From Dyella sp. BiH032 (GTDB taxonomy: Bacteria > Pseudomonadota > Gammaproteobacteria > Xanthomonadales > Rhodanobacteraceae): a stretch of DNA of 64,000 bases. The stretch lies in contig NZ_CP134867.1 in the NCBI RefSeq assembly GCF_031954525.1, forward strand, positions 3,658,001-3,722,000, in the 5' to 3' direction. This document shows positions 45,792 to 55,025 of this stretch, in pieces. Positions within the stretch are counted from its first letter, which is position 1. Each line of letters starts with the position of its first letter. Both the position numbers and the translations under genes were made by a program. Under the pieces are notes generated by a model, which was given only the letters and a program-made list of their open reading frames with translations, made no database searches and had not been told where the DNA came from.

Positions 45792-48149
45792 ATGGATCGG
45801 CGCCGTTTTCTGCAAGGGCTGGCCGCGTCGGGCGCGGTCGCAGGCATGGGTGGGTGGAGCGTCGGCGACGCCGCGCCCGCCGGAGAACCCGCGCCGGCGA
45901 CGCCTTCCGCGCCGCCGCGCCGGCTGCCGGCGGCAGCGCTTCCCACTGAAGGGCACGCGCGCATCGCTGCGTTCGACCTGGAAGGCGCGGCCTGGGCCGT
46001 GTTCGAGGACCTGCGCACGCCGGACGGCACGCTCACCCTGCTCGGCCCTGATGGCGGATGCGCGCTGGGCAAGCGTACCGAACCGTGCGCCGTCGAAGGC
46101 ACGATGCCCTACCTGGGGCTCGCGCTGAAAGACATCGCGCTGGCGGACGCGGACCTTCTGGCGGCGCGCCTGCTCGAACGCGGCGAGCCGGATCCGGAAC
46201 AGGTACGCCTCGCCGCGCCGCCGCTGGCCTCGGACCTGGACCCGAAGGACTACGCCGGCCGCCTGCCGTGGACCACCTTCGTCGGCACCGTCGCCTGCGC
46301 CGACACCATGCCGGTCTTTCCCAACGGCCGCACGCGCACCTTCCATCCCGAACAGGCGGTGGCGGCGCTGCGCGACGACAAGCTCGCCGCGCGGCGGCGC
46401 GAAGGCCTGCTCGGCGGCTGGCTGCCGGCGGTGCACAAGGTGTTCCCGCTGGGCGAAGGCCGCTGGTACGACGTGCTCGTCTTCGCCGATGTGGACGCGG
46501 CCGATCGCTTCGTCGTGCAGACCTGGCACCGCACCGCGCTGGTCGAGCACGGTCGCGTGAGCGAGGTGCACTACGGCCACAGCTACCCGGCCTATCCGCC
46601 CACGCGGCAGCCGCCTTCCGCCGCGGCGTTCTATCGCGCGCTGCTGCGCTTCCACGACACCTGGCAGCGCGAGCTCGCCGATGCGAGCGAACTGCACACG
46701 CCGGACGTCAGCTGGGCCGACATGGCGCGCTTCGCCTTCGCACGCGAGCTGGTGGTGCGCCCCGGCGGCAGCTATCCGAAGTACGGCGCTGTGGATCGCG
46801 ACTACTACGGCAACGAGTACGACGGTTTCCAGGACACCTTCACCAGCTCGCTCTACGCCAACCTGGAATGGGGCCGCTTTGCCCAGGCCGCCACGGTGCT
46901 GGACGGCTATTTCGCCGATTTCGTCCAGCCCGACGGCATGATCAACATGCGCGGCGCCGAGACCGGGCAGTTTGGCCTCACCCTGTCATTGCTGGCGCGC
47001 TACCTGCGCTACACGGGCGACAGCGCGCTTCTGAGCAAGCATCGCGGCAAGATCGAAGCCACCGCGCGCATCCTGCTCGACCTGCACGACGCCAGCCTGC
47101 AGCTGCCCGAGCACAGCCCGGGCTACGGCCTCATCCACGGCTGGAACGAGTCGGATGCCTGCCTGTTCCCCGAGCCGCAGCTGTGGTGGAAGCCCTATTA
47201 CGCCAACAGCGCGCTGGCGGCGCGTGGCCTGCAGGATATCGCGGCGGTATGGACGGCCATCGACCCAGGCGGCGCGGCCACCGCCCAGCGCTGGCAGCAG
47301 CGCTCGCGCACGCTCGCCGGGCAGGTCACGCGCACGCTGCGCGCCAATGTGCGCCACGATCTTCGCCCACCCTACGTCGGCCCGCTGCCCGGCGCGAAAC
47401 TCACCTTCCGCCAATCGCTGACGCAGGAAAAGCCCAGCGAGCAGCAATGGCCGCACCGCGCCTATGCCGAACTGCTGCAGGCCGACGTGTTGCCGGACGA
47501 CCTGGCCCACTTGGTGATCGACTGCATGCGCGGCCACGGCGCCACGAGCGCAGGCGTGGTCGCCAACGTCGCCCCGCCCAACCCGGAAGGGCGCGACATC
47601 CTCGGTTTCATCTCTTACGGCTATGCGCAGCAGCTCCTGCGGCTGGATCGCATCGACGAATACCTGCTGTTCCTCTACGCCCACCGCTATCACGCGCACA
47701 CGCCGGGCAGCTGGACCGCCGGCGAAGTCTCGGACCTGAGCGGCGGCATGCCGCTGTTCTGCATGCCCGCGCAGCTGACCATCCCCTTGCTCCTGCGCTG
47801 GATGATGGTGTTCGACGACGGCGCGGGCGAGGTGCTGCATCTGGCGCGCGCCCTTCCCCGGCGGTGGATGGCGGGCAGCGAGCCTGTGGCGATGCTCCGC
47901 GCGCCGACGCGCTGGGGCCGCGTCGACGTGCAGTTGCGGCCCGATGGCCGCGGCGGGGTGGAAGGCGAGGTGCGGCTGCCGGATCGCGAGCCTCCCCGCA
48001 CGGTGTGGCTCAGCCTGCGGGCGCCGGAGGGCAAGCGGCTCGGCGAGGTGCGCATCGATGGTGTCGCGGCCAAGGAACGGCAGGGGGAAGCGGTGCGGTT
48101 GACGGGTTCCGTCGGGCAGGTCGTGCGGGTTTCGGCAGCGTTTGTTTGA
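45792..48149 (+). CDS. Tat-exported glycoside-hydrolase-like protein
   Basis: A 785-residue protein. The N-terminus MDRRRFLQGLAASGA is a twin-arginine signal, and GGGAGAGG is directly upstream of the ATG. An N-terminal beta-rich domain (about 50-270) is followed by a helical region (about 290-690) with pairs of helices and acidic/aromatic motifs (GNEYDGFQDTF, MINMRGAETGQFGL, HGWNESDACLFPEPQLWWKPYY) like an (alpha/alpha)6 six-hairpin glycosidase, and a short beta C-terminal domain. I cannot place it in a GH family. It is the first of three same-strand genes (GH127 and TonB receptor follow). Confidence 0.72.
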   Translation: MDRRRFLQGLAASGAVAGMGGWSVGDAAPAGEPAPATPSAPPRRLPAAALPTEGHARIAAFDLEGAAWAVFEDLRTPDGTLTLLGPDGGCALGKRTEPCAVEGTMPYLGLALKDIALADADLLAARLLERGEPDPEQVRLAAPPLASDLDPKDYAGRLPWTTFVGTVACADTMPVFPNGRTRTFHPEQAVAALRDDKLAARRREGLLGGWLPAVHKVFPLGEGRWYDVLVFADVDAADRFVVQTWHRTALVEHGRVSEVHYGHSYPAYPPTRQPPSAAAFYRALLRFHDTWQRELADASELHTPDVSWADMARFAFARELVVRPGGSYPKYGAVDRDYYGNEYDGFQDTFTSSLYANLEWGRFAQAATVLDGYFADFVQPDGMINMRGAETGQFGLTLSLLARYLRYTGDSALLSKHRGKIEATARILLDLHDASLQLPEHSPGYGLIHGWNESDACLFPEPQLWWKPYYANSALAARGLQDIAAVWTAIDPGGAATAQRWQQRSRTLAGQVTRTLRANVRHDLRPPYVGPLPGAKLTFRQSLTQEKPSEQQWPHRAYAELLQADVLPDDLAHLVIDCMRGHGATSAGVVANVAPPNPEGRDILGFISYGYAQQLLRLDRIDEYLLFLYAHRYHAHTPGSWTAGEVSDLSGGMPLFCMPAQLTIPLLLRWMMVFDDGAGEVLHLARALPRRWMAGSEPVAMLRAPTRWGRVDVQLRPDGRGGVEGEVRLPDREPPRTVWLSLRAPEGKRLGEVRIDGVAAKERQGEAVRLTGSVGQVVRVSAAFV

Positions 48150-48240
48150 TGGGGGCGTGGTGCGGTTAGCAGATATCCGGCCTCAAGTTCGCTGCGTGAT
48201 CGACCCTCAGCTGCCAGGGTATGGTGATGAAGTCGCGTTT

Positions 48241-48289
48241 CGCTCCTTAGGGCCCCTCGCCCCCGACCCTCTCCCCAGAGGGGAGAGGG
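48241..48289. repeat. REP-like palindrome, inverted copy
   Basis: CCCTCTCCCC-AGA-GGGGAGAGGG (48267-48289) preceded by CGCTCCTTAGGGCCCCTCG, the reverse complement of the tail seen at 32948 and 55541. It occupies part of the 337-base gap 48150-48486, which also holds the 48353 palindrome; nothing else is apparent. Confidence 0.85.
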
Positions 48290-48352
48290 AGACAGCGTGG
48301 CTATGGCTCGTCACGATGCATACACGCGCATCGCACATCGCACGGAACCACT

Positions 48353-48368
48353 ATGCGGAATTCCGCAT
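48353..48368. promoter_or_regulatory. 16-bp palindrome ATGCGGAATTCCGCAT
   Basis: Perfect palindrome 119 bases before the GH127 start. It matches 13 of 15 bases of the site at 45611 upstream of the neighbouring glycosidase-like gene. Probable operator for an unidentified regulator. Confidence 0.55.
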
Positions 48369-48486
48369 GCGGGTCTTGCAAATACGACAAGACGCTCCGC
48401 ACATGTGACGGCACGATGAAACCGTGCGCATCGGGGGATGCGTCGCTGATTGCCGGCCATGTGGCCGATACGAACGGGGAGAGGGC

Positions 48487-50439
48487 ATGCCGTCTGGCTG
48501 TAGCGATCACCGCAGGCGATTCCTGAAGAACGCGGCCGTCGCGGCCGCCTCGCTCGCGGTACCACCGCGCGGTTTCGCCGATGTCGCCGATGTCGCCGAT
48601 CCCGCCAAGCCCGGCCAGCACGCCGTTCGCGAACAGCCCGTGCGCCGCATGCAGGCTTTCGGCCTGGGCCAGGTGAAGCTGCTCGACAGCGACTTCTCCC
48701 GCGCGGCGGCGATCAACCAGCGCTATCTGCACACCCTTCCCGTCGACCGGCTCGCGCACAGTTTCCGCGTTCAAGCCGGATTGCCCTCCTCCGCCCGGCC
48801 GTTCGGCGGCTGGGAGAAGCCCGACTGCGAGCTGCGCGGGCATTTCACCGGCGGCCACTATCTGTCCGCCGCCGCTCTCGCGCATGCCAGCCTCGGCGAT
48901 GCGCTGATGAAGCAGCGCGGCGACGAACTCGTCGCGGCACTCGCCGCATGCCAGCGTCCGAACGGCTATGTCAGCGCGTTCCCGGAAAGCTTCTTCGATC
49001 GCCTCAGCAGCGGCCAGAAGGTGTGGGCGCCGTTCTACACCATCCACAAGATCCTGGCCGGCATGCTGGACATGTACACGCTGACCGGCAACCGGCAGGC
49101 GCTGGACGTGTCCATCGGCATCGGCAACTGGACGGTGCGCTGGCTCAATGGCTTTTCCGACGCCGAGGTGGCGCACATCCTGAAGACCGAGTACGGCGGC
49201 ATGAACGAGGCGCTGTACGAGCTCTATGCCATTACCGGCAACGAGCGCTACCGCGACGCGGCGCACCGGTTCGACCAGGCTTCGCTGTTCGATCCGCTGT
49301 CCGCGCATCGCGACGAGTTGCAGGGCCTGCACAGCAACACGCAGATCCCGAAGGTGCTCGGCGCCGCACGCCGCTACGAACTGACCGGCGAGCCGCGCTA
49401 CCGCCGCATCGCCGAGTTCTTCTGGGAGACGGTGACGCACAACCGCACCTATGCCACCGGCGGCTCCAGCAACGACGAGTTCTGGAAGACCGGGCCTGGC
49501 GATCTCAAGGACCAGCTCGGCCTGTACAGCGCCGAATGCTGCGTGGCCTACAACCTGCTCAAGCTCACGCGCTACGTCTACGCGTGGAGCGGCGATCCGC
49601 GCGCGTTCGACTATTACGAGCGCACGCTCTACAACGCGCGCCTGGGCACGCAGGACGCGGAAGGCATGAAGCTCTACTACTACCCGCTGCAGCCCGGCGC
49701 GGCGAAGTTCTACAACTCGCCTACCGATTCGTTCTGGTGCTGCACGGGTTCCGGCGCCGAAGAATTCGCGCGCTTCAACGACAGCATTTATTTCCGCGAC
49801 GGCGACGACCTGTACGTCAACCTGTTCATCGCCTCGGAGCTCGACTGGCCCGAGCGAAAGCTTCGCCTGCGCCAGGAGACCGCCTTCCCGCGCGAGCCGC
49901 TGACGCGCCTGCGCGTATCGCTGCCGGCGCCGGCTTCGTTCGCCCTGCATCTGCGTGTTCCTTCCTGGATCGCTCCCGGCGCCGGCGTGCGCGTCAACGG
50001 GGAAGCCCTGGACGTCTTCGCTTCGCCCGGCAGTTACCTGACGCTGCATCGCGCATGGCGCGATGGCGATCGCGTGGAGCTGGACCTTCCCATGCGCCTG
50101 CACAGCGAAGCGCTGCCCGGCGATGACCGCCTGCAGGCCGCGCTCTACGGGCCGCTGGTGCTCGCCGCTCGCCTGGGCAGCCAAGGGCTCACCCATGACA
50201 TGCAGTACTGCGGCTACGACGCCGCGCCCAAGCCCGAACCCAAGCCTCGCCCCGCGCCGCGCGTCGCCGCGAACGCATCGGGCGGGCTGGACTGGCTGCG
50301 CACCGTATCGGCGAAAGAACTCCGCTTCGAGGCGGGCACGCGCGACGGGACGGTCGCGGTCGCTCCACTGAACGAAGTGCACGGCGAACGCTACGCCGTG
50401 TACTGGCAAATCGACTCGGACGCGCCCGGCCCCGGCTGA
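48487..50439 (+). CDS. GH127 beta-L-arabinofuranosidase, Tat-exported
   Basis: A 650-residue GH127 (formerly DUF1680) enzyme with a twin-arginine signal (SDHRRRFLKNAAV), so probably periplasmic. The zinc-cysteine catalytic site is intact: Glu350, Cys352 in SAECCVAYN, and Cys418-Cys419 in DSFWCCTGSG. In the characterised enzyme HypBA1 of Bifidobacterium longum the equivalents are Glu338, Cys340, Cys417, Cys418 with Cys417 the nucleophile. HypBA1 removes L-arabinose from hydroxyproline-linked beta-arabinosides of plant extensins. GGGAGAGGG precedes the ATG. A TonB receptor follows. Other GH127 members may have other specificities. Confidence 0.9.
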   Translation: MPSGCSDHRRRFLKNAAVAAASLAVPPRGFADVADVADPAKPGQHAVREQPVRRMQAFGLGQVKLLDSDFSRAAAINQRYLHTLPVDRLAHSFRVQAGLPSSARPFGGWEKPDCELRGHFTGGHYLSAAALAHASLGDALMKQRGDELVAALAACQRPNGYVSAFPESFFDRLSSGQKVWAPFYTIHKILAGMLDMYTLTGNRQALDVSIGIGNWTVRWLNGFSDAEVAHILKTEYGGMNEALYELYAITGNERYRDAAHRFDQASLFDPLSAHRDELQGLHSNTQIPKVLGAARRYELTGEPRYRRIAEFFWETVTHNRTYATGGSSNDEFWKTGPGDLKDQLGLYSAECCVAYNLLKLTRYVYAWSGDPRAFDYYERTLYNARLGTQDAEGMKLYYYPLQPGAAKFYNSPTDSFWCCTGSGAEEFARFNDSIYFRDGDDLYVNLFIASELDWPERKLRLRQETAFPREPLTRLRVSLPAPASFALHLRVPSWIAPGAGVRVNGEALDVFASPGSYLTLHRAWRDGDRVELDLPMRLHSEALPGDDRLQAALYGPLVLAARLGSQGLTHDMQYCGYDAAPKPEPKPRPAPRVAANASGGLDWLRTVSAKELRFEAGTRDGTVAVAPLNEVHGERYAVYWQIDSDAPGPG

Positions 50440-50599
50440 GCGCGTCCCGCCCGCTCGCGCGGGCCGCCAAACGCAACGACACCGCCGAAGCCCCGGCTCC
50501 GGCACGGGTTTCCGTTGCCCAGGAAAAACCATTCGCCCAAGGGAGGGCACCGTTCGCACGCCACTGTCCTGACGTCACACGCCACCCGAGGTATCGCTC

Positions 50600-53494
50600 A
50601 TGCTCCCGACATCCGCAACGCTCCACCGTGGTTACCGAACGCCAACGCCCCGCGTGCTCAGCCACGCCGTGAAACTCGCGATGGCGACCATCCTGCTGGC
50701 CGGCGCCGGCCAGGCTTTCGCGCAGGACGCCAATACCGCCGATACCGCCAACCCGGACAAGGCCAAGAATCTCGAAGGCGTCACCGTCACCGGTTCGCGC
50801 ATCCGGCGCGTGGACGTGGAGACCGCCAACCCCGTCGTGACCATCGACCGCTCGCAGATCGCCGCCACCGGCAAGGCCACCTTGGGCGACCTGGTGCAGG
50901 AATTGCCCTCGATCGCGGGCAATGCCACCAATGCCAACACCAATAACGGCGGCGGCACCGGCGCGGCGACGATCTCGCTGCGCGGAATGGGCGACAAGCG
51001 CACGCTGATCCTGGTCAACGGCATGCGCCTGGCCTACAACGACGTCAACAGCATTCCCGCCAACATGATCGACCGGGTGGAGGTGCTGAGCGACGGCGCC
51101 TCGGCGATCTACGGCTCGGACGCGATCGGCGGCGTGGTGAACTTCATTCTGCGCGACCGCTTCGACGGCGTGCAGCTGACCGGTGACTTCGCCGAAAGCA
51201 GTCGAAGCGATGGCTTTCGCCGCAACTTCACGCTCACCGGCGGCCACAGCGGCCAGCGCGGCAGCATCGTCGCCGGCATCGGTCATCAGAGTCTGGACGC
51301 GGTGTCGGCGCGGGATCGCGCGTTCTCACGCGATGCGCTCAATCTGACGGGCGGCAAGGTGATCGTGAGCGGATCTTCCGCCAACCCGGCCGGCTCGATC
51401 ACGCTGCCGCGCTCGGTGGCGGGGCCGCTGGGCTGCACCTCGCGCGTCTCGCTGAATCATGGCGTCACCGGCGCCACGTCGCAGGGCGACTATCACTGCT
51501 ACACCGTGACCGACACCTATAACTACCAGGGCGACAACATCCTGCAGACGCCGCAGCAGCGCGACAACTTCTTCGTGCTGGGCAAGTACAAATTCACCGA
51601 TGCGATCGAGGGTTTCGCCAACGTCTATTACACGAAAACCCAATCCGACTCACAGCTCGCGCCGGTGCCGGTGTTCGCCAACGGCGACAACTTCCTGGTG
51701 TCCAAGGACAGCTACTACAACCCGTTCGGAGTGAATTTCGGCACCGACCGCGTCACGGGCGACAACTATGGAGACTTCAATACACGCTTCTCCACGCTCG
51801 GCTATCGCCGTTATGTGTACAACACCTACAACCTGCAGGTGACGCCGGGCCTGCGCGGCAACTTCGGCAACAGCTCCTGGCAATGGGATGCCGCGTTCAA
51901 TTACGGCAAGGTGCGGCAGAAGTCGGTCAACAACGGCTTCCTGGATTACGCGCTGCTCCAGCAGGGCATCGGCCCCTCCTACCTGGACAGCGGCACCGGC
52001 AACGTGGTCTGCGGCACCCCGGGCAACCCTATCGCCGGCTGTACGCCGATCAACATCTTCAACGTCAACGCCCCGTCGACCATCGCCGCGCTCAAGAACA
52101 TCCAGCGCAATCCGGTGACGACCACCGAGTACACGGTGAAGCAGTTCGAGGCCAACGCCAACGGCGACCTGTTCGACCTGCCGGCGGGCACGGTCAACCT
52201 TGCCACCGGTTTTTCCTACCGCAAGGAGAGCACGTCGACGCGCACGGACCCGCTGGCAGTCGCCGATCTCAACGGCCTGTGCGGCGTGGTGGAGTTCTGT
52301 ACCTCCGTGCTCGCCGGCAGCTTCAATGTAAAGGAGGCTTACGCCGAAACGCTGATTCCGCTGCTGTCCGGCAAGCCGTGGGCGCAGACGCTGAACCTCA
52401 CGCTGGGCACGCGCTGGTCCGACTACAGCAGCGCCGGCAAGAGCACCAACAGCAAGCTGGCGGTGGAATGGCGGCCGGTGGAAGACCTGCTGCTGCGCGG
52501 CACGGTATCGGAGGTATTTCGCGCGCCGAACATCAATGAGCTGTACTCCGGCATCGCCGGCGATTCGCCGACCGTGAACGACCCTTGCAACTTCTATGCG
52601 GGCGGGCATCCGCAGGCCTGCGCCAACGTGCCTGCCGATGGCAGCTACCAGCAGGCCAATCCGCAGATTTCCGCCAAATCCTCCGGTTCGATCGTGGCCG
52701 GCTACCAGCTCAAGCCCGAACAGGGCAAGTCCTTCGACTACGGCGTGGTGTACGACCCGCACTGGCTGCCCGGCCTGTCGCTGAGTGCCGACGTATGGCG
52801 TATCAACCTCAACGACACCATCACCGCGATCTCGGCGCAGACCGTGCTCAACCAGTGCTATGCCAACCCATCGAGTGCGTTCTGCGGCTTCATCCATCGC
52901 TTCTCCAGCGGCGACATCAACTATGTGGCCGAGCCGACCGTGAACCTGGGTGCACTGTCCACCAAGGGCGTGGACGGCAGCGTGGCCTATCGCTTCGATA
53001 CGGAACGCTACGGCCGCTTCGGGCTGCGCCTCGATACCACGTACGTGGCGCGCTACGACGTCAATCCCGATCCGTCGGACCCGACCACGGTGACCATCCA
53101 CAATGCCGGCCGCTACACCTATGCCTACGGCAACTTCCCGCGCTGGCGCGGCCTGGCCACGCTGAACTGGTCGCGCGGCCCGTGGAGCGCGAGCTGGCGC
53201 ATCCGCTACATCGGGCGTACCGAGGTGGGCAGCGAGGACGAACGCCAGCAGCTGTCGGCGGACCTCGCCATCCCGGCCGTGGTGCGCAAGGTGGGGGCCT
53301 ATGCCTACCACAGCCTGCAAGCCGGCTACGAGGTGAAGCCGTGGCACACGCGCTTCGACGTGGGCGTGGACAACGTGACCGACAAGCAGCCGCCGCTGCT
53401 GTACCAGAACAACGTGACCAACTCCAACACCGACGTGGCCACGTACGACGTGATGGGGCGTTATTACTGGCTGCGCGCCACCCTCACTTTCTGA
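50600..53494 (+). CDS. TonB-dependent outer-membrane receptor
   Basis: A 964-residue receptor: signal peptide (LLAGAGQAFAQ), TonB-box region LEGVTVTGSRIRR, plug domain (about 60-190, SLRGMGDKRTLILVNGMRL, IDRVEVLSDGASAIYGSDAIGGVVNF) and a 22-strand barrel ending WLRATLTF. This type (CarB-like, without carboxypeptidase-like insert) imports oligosaccharides, peptides or chelates. 160 bases after the GH127 gene and on the same strand, it may take up arabino-oligosaccharides or glycopeptides. Substrate is inferred from context. A terminator follows. Confidence 0.92.
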   Translation: MLPTSATLHRGYRTPTPRVLSHAVKLAMATILLAGAGQAFAQDANTADTANPDKAKNLEGVTVTGSRIRRVDVETANPVVTIDRSQIAATGKATLGDLVQELPSIAGNATNANTNNGGGTGAATISLRGMGDKRTLILVNGMRLAYNDVNSIPANMIDRVEVLSDGASAIYGSDAIGGVVNFILRDRFDGVQLTGDFAESSRSDGFRRNFTLTGGHSGQRGSIVAGIGHQSLDAVSARDRAFSRDALNLTGGKVIVSGSSANPAGSITLPRSVAGPLGCTSRVSLNHGVTGATSQGDYHCYTVTDTYNYQGDNILQTPQQRDNFFVLGKYKFTDAIEGFANVYYTKTQSDSQLAPVPVFANGDNFLVSKDSYYNPFGVNFGTDRVTGDNYGDFNTRFSTLGYRRYVYNTYNLQVTPGLRGNFGNSSWQWDAAFNYGKVRQKSVNNGFLDYALLQQGIGPSYLDSGTGNVVCGTPGNPIAGCTPINIFNVNAPSTIAALKNIQRNPVTTTEYTVKQFEANANGDLFDLPAGTVNLATGFSYRKESTSTRTDPLAVADLNGLCGVVEFCTSVLAGSFNVKEAYAETLIPLLSGKPWAQTLNLTLGTRWSDYSSAGKSTNSKLAVEWRPVEDLLLRGTVSEVFRAPNINELYSGIAGDSPTVNDPCNFYAGGHPQACANVPADGSYQQANPQISAKSSGSIVAGYQLKPEQGKSFDYGVVYDPHWLPGLSLSADVWRINLNDTITAISAQTVLNQCYANPSSAFCGFIHRFSSGDINYVAEPTVNLGALSTKGVDGSVAYRFDTERYGRFGLRLDTTYVARYDVNPDPSDPTTVTIHNAGRYTYAYGNFPRWRGLATLNWSRGPWSASWRIRYIGRTEVGSEDERQQLSADLAIPAVVRKVGAYAYHSLQAGYEVKPWHTRFDVGVDNVTDKQPPLLYQNNVTNSNTDVATYDVMGRYYWLRATLTF

Positions 53495-53537
53495 CCGCAC
53501 GCTCCGTGCGTCGGTACGGCCCCCACATGCATGATCG

Positions 53538-53567
53538 AAGGCCCCGCCCCGGCGGGGCCTTTCGTTT
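53538..53567 (+). terminator. Rho-independent terminator after TonB receptor
   Basis: 10-bp stem AAGGCCCCGC / GCGGGGCCTT with a CCCG loop, followed by TCGTTTC. It is 43 bases after the receptor stop. Confidence 0.85.
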
Positions 53568-53676
53568 CGCCGCCCGGCAGGGCCGAACGCGCCGCTTGGC
53601 CCCACATTTCCGCAGGTGCTGCGTCGCAGCAGCGACGAATCCGGGTGCGTACTAGAATATCGGACTGTGCTCATCA

Positions 53677-53699
53677 CCCCGACCTCTGGTCGGGGTTTT
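53677..53699 (+). terminator. Hairpin with T-run in the leader before leucine dehydrogenase
   Basis: CCCCGACC-TCT-GGTCGGGG then TTTT, 78 bases before the dehydrogenase start. A separate terminator already serves the receptor, so this one could be an attenuator, the end of a short leader RNA, or just a second terminator. Confidence 0.6.
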
Positions 53700-53776
53700 G
53701 ACTTTAAGGCTCGCGCACGACGCGGCCGCCGAACCACCAACGCATCCCCAACCGCGCCACCCAAAGTGGAGTTCCA

Positions 53777-54880
53777 ATGATTTTCGAAACCATCGCCAAT
53801 ACGGGTCACGAAGAAGTCGTCTTCTGCCACAACAAGGACGCCGGCCTGAAGGCCATCATCGCGATCCACAACACGGTGCTGGGCCCGGCGCTCGGCGGCC
53901 TGCGCATGTGGCCGTACAAGACCGAGCAGGATGCGGTCAATGACGTGCTGCGCCTGTCGCGCGGCATGACCTACAAGAACGCCGTGGCCGGCCTCAACCT
54001 GGGCGGCGGCAAGGCGGTGATCATCGGCGATCCGTCGAAGGACAAGTCGGAGGCGCTGTTCCGCGCGTTCGGCCGCTTCGTCAACTCGCTCAACGGCCGC
54101 TACATCACGGCCGAGGACGTCGGCATCGACGTCAACGACATGGAATATGTGTTCCGCGAGACCGAATACGTGACCGGCGTGCACCAGGTGCATGGCGGCT
54201 CGGGCGACCCCTCGCCGTTCACCGCATTCGGCACCCTGCAGGGTCTGATGGCCGCGCTGCAGGTCAAGCACGGCAACGAAGACGTGGGCAAGTACAGCTA
54301 CGCCGTGCAGGGCTGCGGCCACGTGGGCAGCGAGTTCATCAAGCTGCTGCGCGAACAGGGCGCCAAGGTGTTCGTCACCGACATCAACAAGGACGCGGTG
54401 CAGCGCTGCGTGGACGAACTCGGCTGCGAAGCCGTGGGCCTGGACGAGATCTACGACGTCGACGCCGACGTGTACTCGCCCTGCGCGCTGGGCGGCACGC
54501 TCAACGAGCAGACCATCGACCGCATCAAGGCGAAGATCATCTGCGGCGCCGCCAACAACCAGCTGGCCACCGATTCGATCGGCGACGAACTGACCCGCCG
54601 CGGCGTGCTGTATGCGCCGGATTACGCGGTGAACGCGGGCGGCGTAATGAACGTGTCGCTGGAGATCGACGGCTACAACCGTGAGCGCGCGATGCGCATG
54701 ATGCGCACGATCTACTACAACCTGGGCCGCATCTTCGAGATTTCGAAGACGGAGAATGTGCCGACGTACAAGGCGGCGGATCGCCTGGCGGAGGAGCGCA
54801 TTTCCTCGATCGGCAAGATCAAGCTGCCGCACATGGGGAATGGGGCGCCGCGGTTTGCTGGTCGCATGCGCGGGCAGTAA
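53777..54880 (+). CDS. Leucine dehydrogenase (Glu/Leu/Phe/Val dehydrogenase family)
   Basis: A 367-residue NAD-dependent amino-acid dehydrogenase that oxidatively deaminates branched-chain amino acids to 2-oxo acids. The catalytic Lys79 is in AGLNLGGGKAVIIGDP, with ALGGLRMWPY for substrate binding and VQGCGHVGSEFIKLL for NAD. Length fits Bacillus-type leucine dehydrogenase (364-366). GGAG precedes the ATG. It is a single gene with its own terminator; its products could feed the pathway that involves IcmF, or branched fatty acid priming. Confidence 0.93.
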   Translation: MIFETIANTGHEEVVFCHNKDAGLKAIIAIHNTVLGPALGGLRMWPYKTEQDAVNDVLRLSRGMTYKNAVAGLNLGGGKAVIIGDPSKDKSEALFRAFGRFVNSLNGRYITAEDVGIDVNDMEYVFRETEYVTGVHQVHGGSGDPSPFTAFGTLQGLMAALQVKHGNEDVGKYSYAVQGCGHVGSEFIKLLREQGAKVFVTDINKDAVQRCVDELGCEAVGLDEIYDVDADVYSPCALGGTLNEQTIDRIKAKIICGAANNQLATDSIGDELTRRGVLYAPDYAVNAGGVMNVSLEIDGYNRERAMRMMRTIYYNLGRIFEISKTENVPTYKAADRLAEERISSIGKIKLPHMGNGAPRFAGRMRGQ

Positions 54881-54906
54881 GTTTTCGCTGGGTTTTGTGT
54901 TGTGGG

Positions 54907-54936
54907 GCGCCTCCCGGATGGGGGGCGCTTTTTTTT
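54907..54936 (+). terminator. Rho-independent terminator of leucine dehydrogenase
   Basis: Stem GCGCCTCCC / GGGGGGCGC (one G-T pair), loop GGAT, followed by eight Ts (54929-54936), 26 bases after the stop. Confidence 0.9.
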
Positions 54937-55025
54937 GTGGGGCTGGCGTGTTTTCTTGGCGATTGGGGCGGCTTCCGTGACCTGCAGCGGGCATTTCGAA
55001 TACTTGTCGGGATGTGAGGTTGGTG

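Noticed and set aside
50440..50599. Possible operator or promoter before the TonB receptor
   Set aside because: I looked for the TGCGGwwTTCCGCAT palindrome and for Fur or FNR sites there and found none.
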